Both the position numbers and the translations under genes were made by a program. The notes under the pieces are model-generated. The model searched no databases, was not told the DNA's origin, and saw only the letters and a list, made by a program, of their open reading frames with translations. A stretch of 13,496 nt of DNA from Thermodesulfovibrio sp. (lineage in GTDB: Bacteria; Nitrospirota; Thermodesulfovibrionia; Thermodesulfovibrionales; JdFR-85). Numbering within the stretch: the first letter of the stretch is position 1; every line of letters begins with the position of its first letter. Location of the stretch: positions 3,298 to 16,793 of the forward strand of contig JALUAR010000112.1 in the NCBI GenBank assembly GCA_027050975.1. Reading direction: 5' to 3'. Below are positions 6,426-13,496 of this stretch, piece after piece.

Positions 6426-6627
6426 CTTAAATAACCTCCTTGAATCTTTTTTTCAGGCTGCTACGCAGCCTCATTCTCTGGTTATATGGTAATCATAATT
6501 TTTGAAGATCTGATGAAGAGATTATGAATTAGTTGTGAAGACTGCTCTTTGAAGCTTCAAGAGGCCTTTTAGTCTCATGATCTGTCAAAAGAGAGCTTTT
6601 GATTTTTCTCTTTATTTCAAAAAAAGC

Positions 6628-6660
6628 TTGACATAATATATTAACATATGTTTATATATA
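6628..6660 (+). promoter_or_regulatory. arsR promoter with overlapping ArsR-type operator
   Basis: A perfect -35 TTGACA (6628-6633) is followed after 17 bases by TTTATA (6651-6656). TATATA two bases later is an alternative -10. A 24-bp inverted repeat at 6636-6659 centres on AACATATGTT (6643-6652); only the pair 6642/6653 is mismatched. Its AT-rich two-arm form matches the dyads bound by ArsR/SmtB repressors, and it covers the spacer and the -10. Repressor binding would exclude RNA polymerase. The predicted start point is at the ATG itself (6664). Confidence 0.75.
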
Positions 6661-6663
6661 AAT

Positions 6664-7077
6664 ATGAAATCGATGGCAAGCATATTTAAAGTATTGGGTG
6701 ATGAGAACAGGTTAAGGATTCTGATGGTTCTTGACAGGAAAGAGCTCTGCGTATGTCAGCTGATGGCAATAATCGGACAATCGCAGCCTCTGATATCCAG
6801 GAACCTGTCAATACTTAACAACGCTGGTTTTCTGGATGAGCGTAAGGAAGGCAAGTTGAGGTTTTACAGAATCAAGAAAAACCTTGGCAATACCCAGGCT
6901 GAGCTCATGGCGATGTTGAGGAGACTTCTGAAGGATGATGATATGCTTCTTAAGGATTTGGAGACATTAAAGGAGTGCAACGAGTTTCAAAAAAAGACAG
7001 GTAGATGTGACATGAAGACCTTTAGGGAATTTCAAAGGTGGAGACAGAGAAAACATGCAGAAGCTACACCAAATTAA
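6664..7077 (+). CDS. arsR: ArsR-family metal(loid)-sensing repressor
   Basis: A 137-residue winged-helix regulator, probably a dimer that leaves DNA when it binds metal. 'FKVLGDENRLRILMVLDRKELCVCQL' (8-33) is the classic ArsR start. C29-V-C31 in the third helix is the arsenic/antimony-type site seen in ELCVC(D/Q)L repressors. Residues 34-60 form the helix-turn-helix (IIGQSQPLISRNLSILNNAGFL) and 61-72 the wing. The C-terminal extension carries further cysteines (C104, C114) that could complete or add a site. The neighbouring pump is an RND system rather than ArsB/Acr3, so the inducer is uncertain. ATG 6664 has no SD, and the promoter geometry puts transcription start at the ATG. ATG 6673 (MASIF...) is an alternative but also lacks an SD. 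It is the first gene of the operon with the three efflux genes. Confidence 0.93.
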   Translation: MKSMASIFKVLGDENRLRILMVLDRKELCVCQLMAIIGQSQPLISRNLSILNNAGFLDERKEGKLRFYRIKKNLGNTQAELMAMLRRLLKDDDMLLKDLETLKECNEFQKKTGRCDMKTFREFQRWRQRKHAEATPN

Positions 7078-7095
7078 AAACTTATTGGAGGAGCG

Positions 7096-8442
7096 ATGAA
7101 AAGATCAGGACTGACATACCTTTTAATAATACTTGCTTTTATAGTCTTCGCACCATCTTATGTATATTCCGAGGTGCTGTCACTCAAGCAGGCTGTGAAT
7201 ACAGCCCTTAAGGAGAATCCGTTGCTGAAGGCTTATGTATGGTCAGTAGAGTCACAGAGAAACGAGCTTCGTACGGCAAAGGCATACTGGTATCCGAAGC
7301 TGACGTTGGAAGAGAGGTTTATGAGAACGGACAACCCCACCTATGCCTTTATGGCAAAGCTTAACCAGGAGAGGTTTCAGCAGACCGATTTTGCCATCGA
7401 TTCACTTAACAATCCTGATTCCATATCCGATTTTCAGACATCTCTGAGCATTGAACAGCCGGTTTTTGTGCCCAGACTGTGGATCGGAACAGACCTTGCC
7501 GAAAGTGGGCTTGAAGCTAAAAAGAGGGAGTTTGAGAGGAAAAAGGAGGAGGTTGTCCTTAAGGTAATCAAGGCATATCTGATGGTGCAGACTGCCAGAG
7601 AGTATGTTGATGTTGCCAGGAAGTCCCTTGAGGATGCGGCAGAGCACAAGAGACTGGCTGAGTTGAGATACAGTAGCGGAGTTGGACTCTACTCGGATGT
7701 CCTGAGGGCCGAAGTGTCCCTTAAGGAAGCGGAGAAACGACTTGCCAATGCCCGGAGCAACTACGAGATAGCCAGAAGAAGCCTTGGGCTCCTTCTCGGA
7801 AAAACCGAACCTGTGGATGTTGATGAAGAACGACCACTCTTTGACCTGGACAAAATAGATGTCTATATAAATGCCTCGGTTGGGCGCAAGGATCTGCTCT
7901 CCCTGGCCGAGAAGTATAAAATTACCAGGAGGGCTGTAGATCTGGAGAAGGCAACCTGGTTGCCGGAGTTAGGGGTCCGTGGCACTTATCAGTTTAATGA
8001 CCACAATAGTCCCTTTGGCACGGAGGGCGACAGTTACATTGTTATGGCATTCCTCAGATGGAACTTTCTTGATCCCACGATATTTTCCAGGATAAAGAAG
8101 GCCCAGGCAAGGGCCAGAGAACTTGAGGAATATTTGGATGGCCTGAAAAAAGAGATTCGGTTCAGGGTACACGAGGCATATATAAGAGTAAAGGAAAAGG
8201 AAACAAATCTTTCACTTTCCAGGGCATCGGTGAAGGAGGCGGAGGAGGCCAGAAGACTTGTTCGTACCAGGTATGAAAACTCCCTTGCACCCATGGTTGA
8301 CCTGCTTGATACCCAGCTAATGCTCGATATGGCAAGAGCACGGCTTGTGGAGGCAGAGAATGATTATTTCTCTTCAATTGCAGAGTTGTATTACCAGAGC
8401 GGCATTCTACTTCAGAAAATTAAGGTTATGCCTGATAAATAG
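7096..8442 (+). CDS. TolC-family outer-membrane efflux protein
   Basis: The outer-membrane channel of the tripartite pump, with two OEP repeats. It has 448 residues, normal for the family. Residues 1-25 are a signal peptide (MKRSG, hydrophobic stretch, likely cleavage after YVYS25). No lipobox Cys is present, so it is not a lipid-anchored NodT/CusC type. OEP repeat 1 starts at 'LSLKQAVNTALKENPLL' (28-44) and continues with long coiled-coil helices ('HKRLAELRYSSGVGLYSDVLRAEVSLKEAEKRL'). Repeat 2 covers the second half and ends with 'ARRLVRTRYENSLAPMVDLLDTQLML', the characteristic paired-helix turn. A good SD (TTGGAGGAG) precedes the ATG, 18 bases after the arsR stop. It should trimerise and dock with the adaptor encoded next. 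Confidence 0.94.
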   Translation: MKRSGLTYLLIILAFIVFAPSYVYSEVLSLKQAVNTALKENPLLKAYVWSVESQRNELRTAKAYWYPKLTLEERFMRTDNPTYAFMAKLNQERFQQTDFAIDSLNNPDSISDFQTSLSIEQPVFVPRLWIGTDLAESGLEAKKREFERKKEEVVLKVIKAYLMVQTAREYVDVARKSLEDAAEHKRLAELRYSSGVGLYSDVLRAEVSLKEAEKRLANARSNYEIARRSLGLLLGKTEPVDVDEERPLFDLDKIDVYINASVGRKDLLSLAEKYKITRRAVDLEKATWLPELGVRGTYQFNDHNSPFGTEGDSYIVMAFLRWNFLDPTIFSRIKKAQARARELEEYLDGLKKEIRFRVHEAYIRVKEKETNLSLSRASVKEAEEARRLVRTRYENSLAPMVDLLDTQLMLDMARARLVEAENDYFSSIAELYYQSGILLQKIKVMPDK

Positions 8443-8482
8443 ATAAATTCATAAAGAATAAAAAAATCAGGAGGATATAGAT

Positions 8483-9598
8483 ATGAAAAAAGGATTTCTT
8501 ACTTTACTTGTGACAGCCTTGTTGATACTTACTGCCTGTGGTCAGAAGGAGGAGGGGCGGCACGGAAAGCTGGAAAGACCGCAGGTTAAGGGAGTTAAGA
8601 TTGCTGCTGTTGAGAAGGTCACTGTTAAGGAGTATTACGATGCAAGCGGTACCGTAAAGGCGAAGAACACTGCCCTGGTCTCCTCCAAGGTGATGGGTGA
8701 GGTTAAGGAAATCCTTGTCAAAGAGGGCCAGAGGGTTAAAAAGGGAGACATACTGTTACGGATAAGCTCTCCAGATATTGATGCCAAGGTCAACCAGGCA
8801 CTGGAGGCACTTGAGGAGGCGAAAAGAGGTGTCAGGATGGCAGAGGAGAATCTTGCCCTCATGGAAAAAACCTTTCAGCGCTACAGCAAACTCTACGAAG
8901 GAAAGGCAATTACGGAACAGGAGTTTGACGAGATAAAGACAAAAAGAGAGATTACCATCCTAAGGCTGGAACAGGCCAGGAAGACATTGAAAAGGGCTGA
9001 AGCATCTGTTAAGGAGGCAGAGGCATTCAGGGATTATACAGTGATAAAGTCTCCTGTCAGCGGTGTGGTGGCTGATAAGATGATAGATGTGGGGAGCATG
9101 GCTGCTCCTGGCGTGCCTCTTTTCATAATAGAAGAGCCATACTACAGAGTGGAGGTTCCTGTGGATGAAACCCTTCAGGGTATTGTAAAACCAGGCATGG
9201 AGGTTGATGTCTTCATTGATTCCATAGGTTATGGAACAAAGGGCAGAGTTAGCGAGATAGTTCACAGAATAGATCCCGCAACAAGGTCATTTATAGTCAA
9301 AGTAGATATTAACAAGACAGTATCCGGACTGAGAGGCGGGCTGTACTCAACTGTGAAGATTCCCGTGTCCGAAACCAGGAGGCTATTGATTCCTCTGTCA
9401 GCCCTGATAGAAAGGGGAGAGGTAAGAGGTGTTTATGTGGTTGACCAGAAGGGAATAATCAAGATGAGACTGATAAGGACAGGCAAAGAGCGTAACGGCA
9501 TGATCGAGGTTCTTTCCGGATTGAATGAGGGTGAACGGATTATCGTTGACGGACTGGAGTATGCTGTCGACGGAGGCATAGTTGTCTCCAAGGGTTAA
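8483..9598 (+). CDS. RND efflux periplasmic adaptor (membrane-fusion lipoprotein)
   Basis: Links the RND permease to the TolC-like channel. It has 371 residues. The N-terminus is a lipoprotein signal with lipobox L16-T-A-C19, so it is likely lipidated at Cys19. Residues about 45-95 hold the first half of the lipoyl domain ('SSKVMGEVKEILVKEGQRVKKGDILLRI'). Residues about 100-190 form the alpha-hairpin coiled coil. 'YTVIKSPVSGVVADKMIDVGSMAAPG' closes the lipoyl domain, followed by the beta-barrel and membrane-proximal domains ending 'NEGERIIVDGLEYAVDGG'. No His/Met-rich N-terminal metal site like that of CusB is visible, which argues against a strictly copper-type HME adaptor. SD CAGGAGG is about 10 bases before the ATG. 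It lies 40 bases after the tolC-like gene and 37 before the permease gene. Confidence 0.94.
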   Translation: MKKGFLTLLVTALLILTACGQKEEGRHGKLERPQVKGVKIAAVEKVTVKEYYDASGTVKAKNTALVSSKVMGEVKEILVKEGQRVKKGDILLRISSPDIDAKVNQALEALEEAKRGVRMAEENLALMEKTFQRYSKLYEGKAITEQEFDEIKTKREITILRLEQARKTLKRAEASVKEAEAFRDYTVIKSPVSGVVADKMIDVGSMAAPGVPLFIIEEPYYRVEVPVDETLQGIVKPGMEVDVFIDSIGYGTKGRVSEIVHRIDPATRSFIVKVDINKTVSGLRGGLYSTVKIPVSETRRLLIPLSALIERGEVRGVYVVDQKGIIKMRLIRTGKERNGMIEVLSGLNEGERIIVDGLEYAVDGGIVVSKG

Positions 9599-9635
9599 GG
9601 CTTTCATTATCCCCAAGAGAGGAGGTTTCTGACAG

Positions 9636-12600
9636 ATGGAGGTACTTGGAATAGCAGGTAGGGTAGCAAAGGCGTTTCTGAGGTCGAAACTTACACCTCT
9701 GATCGTGATAACAGCGCTTTGCCTCGGTCTGTTTGCAATAATAAAGACTCCCAGAGAGGAGGAGCCTCAGATTGTGGTTCCCATGCTGGATGTATTTGTC
9801 CAGTATCCCGGGGCTTCGGCAGAAGAGGTTGAGGCAAGGGTTATAAAACCCATGGAGAAGTTTCTGTGGGAGATTAAGGGAGTGGAGTATATCTACTCCA
9901 TGTCAAAACCGGGAATGGGAATGGCCATTGTCCGCTTTTATGTAAACGAGGACATGGAGGAGAGCATTGTCAAGCTTTACAATAAACTGATGTCTAATTT
10001 TGATAAGATTCCTCCGGGAGTGTCCAAGCCCCTTGTAAAGCCGAAATCAATAGATGATGTTCCCATTCTCACGTTGACCCTTTGGAGCGACCGTTACAGT
10101 GGTTACGACCTCAGAAGAGTAGCCCTTGAGGTGGCAGACCAGATTAAAGAGGACCCTGATGTCTCCGAGGTCAATGTTATAGGCGGGCAGAAAAGAAAGG
10201 TTCGAGTTATCCTCGATCCTTCGAGGCTTAAGGCATACAATGTCTCGGCACTCCAGATATACGGAATGCTTGAGAGTGCAAACGTCTCTCTACACTCGGG
10301 TGCCTTTCCCTCTGACAACAAGGAGATTATTGTTGAAACAGGTGGATTCTTCACAAAGGTAGAGGATGTGGAGAATTTAGTTGTTGGTGTTTACGGAGGC
10401 AGACCCGTCTATCTAAAGAATGTAGCCCGGATAGTGGATGGGCCGGAGGAGCCCTCCAATTATGTGCTGATGGGATTCGGGCCTGCTGCAAAGGATGCAA
10501 AAACAGGAGTGTACAATGCCGTAACCATCGCCCTTGCCAAGAAAAAGGGCACCAATGCAACTTATGTGGCAGATAGAACCATCAGGAAGGTGGAGGTTCT
10601 TAAAGGCAATATCATCCCCGAGGGTGTGGAGGTTACTGTTACCAGGAATTACGGTGACACGGCAAAGGAGAAATCGGACGAACTCCTTGAGCATATGATG
10701 ATAGCAGCCCTTTCGGTTACGCTTCTGATAGCTCTAGCCCTTGGCTGGAGAGAGTCAATCGTTGTGGCTGTTGCGGTGCCTGTAACACTTGCTCTGACGA
10801 TACTGGTCAATTATATGTACGGCTATACCCTGAACAGGGTTACCCTCTTTGCCCTTATTTTCTCGATAGGTATACTTGTGGATGATGCCATTGTGGTGGT
10901 GGAGAATATCCACAGGCACTTTAAGCTCGGAGGGGTTAGTCCCGAAAGGGCGGTGCTCGCTGTGGATGAGGTTGGCAATCCCACCATACTCGCCACATTT
11001 ACCGTTATTGCGGCACTGTTGCCAATGGCCTTTGTGAGCGGACTTATGGGACCTTATATGCGCCCCATACCCATTGGTGCCTCGGCAGCAATGCTTATCT
11101 CGCTGCTAATTGCATTCATTATCAGCCCCTGGCTGAGTTACATTGTGCTCAGAAAAACCAAAAAGGGTACCAGTGAGGCGAAAGAGAGTCGGGTCATGGG
11201 GGCTCTCAACAGGCTCTATGAGAGGAATCTCAGAGGGCTTCTCGATAGTAAGATTAAAAGGTCAGTGGCCTTCATTGTTGTGCTCCTGCTTCTTGGCGCT
11301 GCAATGGCTCTGGTGCCTATGAAACTGGTCACAATGAAGATGCTTCCCTTTGACAACAAGAGTGAACTACAGCTGATTATCGATATGCCCGAAGGAGCAA
11401 CCCTTGAGGAGACGGCAAAGGTTGCAAGGGAGATAGGCGAGTATCTTGAGACAGTACCGGAGGTGACCAACTATCAACTGTATGTGGGAACAGCAGCACC
11501 TTTCAATTTTAACGGACTTGTGAGACATTACTTCCTCCGTTCCGGCAGTAATGTTGCCGACATTCAGGTTAACTTTGTTCCGAAGGATGAAAGAAAGGCG
11601 CAGAGTCATGATATAGCAAAGAGGATAAGACCCTATGTTCAGGATATCGGAAGAAAATACAATGCCAATGTGAAGGTTGTAGAGGTTCCGCCGGGGCCTC
11701 CGGTGCTCAGCACTCTGGTGGCAGAGGTTTACGGGCCTGAACTTAAAGGACAGGTTGAGATTGCCAGGAAGATTAAGGAGATATTCGAGAACACTGACGG
11801 TGTGGTGGATGTGGACTGGTACTATGAGGATGATCAGGAGAAGGTTACCTTTGAGGTGGACAGGGTGAAGGCAGCCTATCACGGCATAAGTGCCGAGCAG
11901 GTGGCTCAGGCCCTGAGGATTGCCTTAAACGGTGCTACAGCCGGGCTGCTGCACCTGCCTGATGCCAAAGAGCCGGTGGAAATTTATGTAAGGGCATCTC
12001 TGCCTGAGAGGGCGGGAATAAAGGAACTGAAAGAGATCTCTCTCATGTCAAAGAACGGAAAACCGGTCTCCCTTTCGGAACTCGTAAAAATTAAAAGAGG
12101 AGTTGAGGACAAAACCATATACCACAAAAATCTAAAGAGAGTGATTTATGTCACCGGCGATGTGGCAGGCACAGAGGAGAGCCCTGTGTACGCCATACTG
12201 AAAATGAAGGAGAAGATAAAGGAGATCAAACTGCCGCCAGGATATGAACTGAAGCAGTACTACACAAAGCAGCCATGGATTACGGATAAGTACTCAATGA
12301 AATGGGACGGAGAGTGGCATATCACTTATGAAGTATTCCGTGACCTTGGACTTGCCTTTGCCGCTGTTATGATTCTCATCTATGTAATGGTTGTAGGATG
12401 GTTCAGGTCTTTCCTCGTACCAATTGTTATCATGGCTCCCATACCTCTTTCACTGGTGGGAATACTGCCGGCTCATGCCCTTATGGGTGCCTTCTTTACG
12501 GCAACCTCCATGATAGGGTTTATTGCAGGTGCGGGTATTGTGGTGAGAAACTCCATTATCCTTGTGGACTTTATCGAACTGAAGTTAAAAGAGGGTATGC

Positions 12601-12872
12601 CGCTCAAGGAGGCTGTTGTGGAGGCAGGAATTATCAGGTTCAGGCCAATGCTCCTGACGGCAGCAGCAGTTGTTGTGGGTTCCTCTGTCATTCTCTTTGA
12701 CCCCATATTCCAGGGCATGGCCATCTCTCTGATGGCGGGTGAGGTAGCTTCGACACTGCTTTCCAGGACTCTTGTACCTGTATTCTACTACATGTACAAA
12801 AGCCTTGTTGACAGGTTCAAAAAGGATGAAGCCAATGAGGCTAACACCTGTGAGGTGAACTTAAATGAGTAG
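9636..12872 (+). CDS. RND-family efflux permease (AcrB-like)
   Basis: The inner-membrane, proton-driven pump of the tripartite system. Its 1078 residues are slightly longer than AcrB-type pumps (about 1030-1050). Architecture is TM1 at about 14-36, a large porter/docking loop, TM2-6, a second loop from about 570, then TM8-12. The TM4 proton-relay pair is D416-D417 in 'GILVDDAIVVVENIHRHF', as in hydrophobe/amphiphile (HAE) pumps and unlike CusA-type HME pumps. In TM10, Arg971 ('VVRNSIILVDF') stands where AcrB has Lys940. The N-terminus carries 'PREEEPQIVVPMLDVFVQYPGASAEEVE', typical of the family. By sequence it resembles drug or lipid exporters, while the operon regulator is metal-sensing, so the substrate is open. 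SD AGGAGGT is 9 bases before the ATG. No terminator follows; an IS110-type gene lies convergent 48 bases past the stop. Confidence 0.95.
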   Translation: MEVLGIAGRVAKAFLRSKLTPLIVITALCLGLFAIIKTPREEEPQIVVPMLDVFVQYPGASAEEVEARVIKPMEKFLWEIKGVEYIYSMSKPGMGMAIVRFYVNEDMEESIVKLYNKLMSNFDKIPPGVSKPLVKPKSIDDVPILTLTLWSDRYSGYDLRRVALEVADQIKEDPDVSEVNVIGGQKRKVRVILDPSRLKAYNVSALQIYGMLESANVSLHSGAFPSDNKEIIVETGGFFTKVEDVENLVVGVYGGRPVYLKNVARIVDGPEEPSNYVLMGFGPAAKDAKTGVYNAVTIALAKKKGTNATYVADRTIRKVEVLKGNIIPEGVEVTVTRNYGDTAKEKSDELLEHMMIAALSVTLLIALALGWRESIVVAVAVPVTLALTILVNYMYGYTLNRVTLFALIFSIGILVDDAIVVVENIHRHFKLGGVSPERAVLAVDEVGNPTILATFTVIAALLPMAFVSGLMGPYMRPIPIGASAAMLISLLIAFIISPWLSYIVLRKTKKGTSEAKESRVMGALNRLYERNLRGLLDSKIKRSVAFIVVLLLLGAAMALVPMKLVTMKMLPFDNKSELQLIIDMPEGATLEETAKVAREIGEYLETVPEVTNYQLYVGTAAPFNFNGLVRHYFLRSGSNVADIQVNFVPKDERKAQSHDIAKRIRPYVQDIGRKYNANVKVVEVPPGPPVLSTLVAEVYGPELKGQVEIARKIKEIFENTDGVVDVDWYYEDDQEKVTFEVDRVKAAYHGISAEQVAQALRIALNGATAGLLHLPDAKEPVEIYVRASLPERAGIKELKEISLMSKNGKPVSLSELVKIKRGVEDKTIYHKNLKRVIYVTGDVAGTEESPVYAILKMKEKIKEIKLPPGYELKQYYTKQPWITDKYSMKWDGEWHITYEVFRDLGLAFAAVMILIYVMVVGWFRSFLVPIVIMAPIPLSLVGILPAHALMGAFFTATSMIGFIAGAGIVVRNSIILVDFIELKLKEGMPLKEAVVEAGIIRFRPMLLTAAAVVVGSSVILFDPIFQGMAISLMAGEVASTLLSRTLVPVFYYMYKSLVDRFKKDEANEANTCEVNLNE

Positions 12873-12920
12873 GGTATCATCTGAGAGATCCGAACAAACA
12901 ATAAACTACTAAGGAGTCAA
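12873..12920. other. Junction between efflux operon and IS110-family element
   Basis: These 48 bases separate the RND stop (12870-12872) from the transposase stop (12921-12923). No intrinsic terminator, SD or ORF is seen. One end of the insertion element must lie here or nearby. IS110 elements usually lack terminal inverted repeats, so the exact boundary cannot be placed from this sequence alone. Confidence 0.5.
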
Positions 12921-13496
12921 CTATAAAGAATTCTCCTTAACGAGGAATTTAGATTTATGAGAAAGCATAGCGAAAAGAGTTCTCAGGAGTTTATGAGCAG
13001 TGGCCATGATGGCTTTTTTATAAGGCAGGCCGTCACATCTTCTTTTAAGGAAGTAAGATTTAAAAGTGGCATTGAATCTAACAACACTTGTGGTCATAAG
13101 ATAAATGACTCTTCTGAGGTGACGGTTACCTCGTTTAGATATTCTGCTTGTGCCTTCAAACTTACCCGACTGATAGACAGCAGGGTCAATGCCTGCAAAG
13201 GCAATAAGGCTCTTATGGGAGGAGAAGTTTTCAATACTACCAATTTCAGCCAGGAAAGTGGCACCTGTAGTGGAATCGATGCCATCTATGGAAGTAATGA
13301 TTTCGAGTTCATCAATGGCGATGCTCTGGCAGTGCTCCCTGAGTGCCCTGGTGAAGGTTTCGAGTCTTTTAAAGAGGTGAAGGAGTGTGGAGATTTTCTC
13401 ACTGAGGATGAGTTCTTTAGCAGGGCTTATGGAGGCGATAGAGTTTTTGGCGGCATGGATGAGCTTTTTAGGAGATACAGAGGGTCTTCTGCCTCT
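12921..13496 (-). CDS. IS110-family transposase, C-terminal part (runs off window)
   Basis: A minus-strand frame of 191 codons, open to the right edge and ending at TAG (12923-12921). It has no start codon in the window because only the 3' part is present. It reads as the C-terminal transposase domain of the IS110/IS116/IS902 family. 'IDELEIITSIDGIDSTTGATFLAEIG' is the helix-hairpin-helix-like segment, then 'FAGIDPAVYQSGKF' and 'ISKRGNRHLRRVIYLM', both hallmark motifs. The tail is 'YKKAIMATAHKLLRTLFAML'. The Ser in 'QSG' is the likely Tnp-domain catalytic serine of these recombinases. The N-terminal DEDD (RuvC-like) domain lies outside the window. No stop or frameshift is seen in this part, so the gene may be intact. 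It is convergent with the RND operon. Confidence 0.9.
   Translation of the reverse strand, partial: RGRRPSVSPKKLIHAAKNSIASISPAKELILSEKISTLLHLFKRLETFTRALREHCQSIAIDELEIITSIDGIDSTTGATFLAEIGSIENFSSHKSLIAFAGIDPAVYQSGKFEGTSRISKRGNRHLRRVIYLMTTSVVRFNATFKSYFLKRRCDGLPYKKAIMATAHKLLRTLFAMLSHKSKFLVKENSL
12921..13496 (-). mobile_element. IS110-family insertion sequence, right part only
   Basis: Inferred from the transposase above. Only the end carrying the transposase 3' terminus is in the window. At most 48 non-coding bases lie between the transposase stop and the neighbouring gene, so this end is short. The other, longer non-coding end, where the IS110 subgroup encodes its guide (bridge) RNA, would be beyond the right edge. 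Confidence 0.75.

Noticed and set aside
6137..6434. Two overlapping plus-strand ORFs
   Set aside because: Both are antisense to the signal-peptide-bearing Met-rich protein, which has the better SD, signal peptide and terminator.
6560..6588. Minus-strand TTGACA (6583-6588) as promoter of the Met-rich gene
   Set aside because: No acceptable -10 hexamer lies 15-19 bases downstream (GCCTCT at the 17-base position).
11367..11882. 171-codon minus-strand ORF
   Set aside because: Antisense shadow inside the RND permease gene, with no SD and unlike any known family.
12398..12700. 100-codon plus-strand ORF rich in Gly and Cys
   Set aside because: Frame-shifted shadow of the conserved TM10-TM11 region of the RND permease.
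12925..12955. Imperfect hairpin near the transposase 3' end (TCCT...AGGA around TTAACG)
   Set aside because: Only four uninterrupted pairs, inside the coding frame, and not followed by a T-tract; not a convincing terminator.
1..13496. CRISPR array or clustered direct repeats
   Set aside because: No regularly spaced repeats of 20-40 bases were seen on either strand.

Overview
This window looks like chromosomal DNA of a Gram-negative anaerobe-type bacterium. It encodes a TonB protein, a TolC-type outer-membrane factor with an RND efflux pump, and a signal-peptide-bearing periplasmic protein. GC content is moderate and Shine-Dalgarno (SD) sites are mostly strong (AGGAGG-like). The gene mix (type III pantothenate kinase coupled to a helix-turn-helix-free biotin ligase, a geranylgeranyl-reductase-family flavoprotein, a compact GalT) would fit Nitrospirota (Thermodesulfovibrio-like) or a deltaproteobacterial lineage. 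That placement is inference and was not tested.

Left edge (1-720): the 3' part of an AhpD/carboxymuconolactone-decarboxylase-like gene (+), with a tiny ORF overlapping its stop. Next come a minus-strand intrinsic terminator and two minus-strand tRNA genes, Arg(TCT) and Pro(TGG), with a probable promoter. Region 721-5881 is one compact minus-strand cluster whose genes overlap or abut. In transcription order it runs: a small conserved-looking protein, biotin-protein ligase, pantothenate kinase coaX, a GalT-like nucleotidyltransferase, a universal stress protein, a geranylgeranyl-reductase-family FAD enzyme, and a TonB-family protein. These genes do not form one pathway; cofactor, sugar and lipid functions share one transcript.

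Region 5940-12872 is a metal or toxicant response module. A Gly/Met-rich exported protein with its own strong terminator runs leftwards. An ArsR-family repressor with a CVC metal-site motif runs rightwards and is followed at short spacing by a TolC-like outer-membrane protein, a lipoprotein membrane-fusion protein and an RND permease. The arsR promoter carries a near-perfect 24-bp dyad across its -35/-10 region, and the arsR start codon sits where transcription should begin. This suggests an autoregulated operon read from a leaderless mRNA.

Right edge (12921-13496): the C-terminal part of an IS110-family transposase on the minus strand, convergent with the RND gene and ending 48 bases from its stop. 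No start codon is visible because the gene runs off the window. I see no CRISPR array and no clearly new defence or other multi-gene system. The most interesting points are the arsR operator with its leaderless start, the GalT-like protein lacking the conserved active-site glutamine, the small unrecognised protein overlapped by the biotin-ligase reading frame, and the IS110 end.
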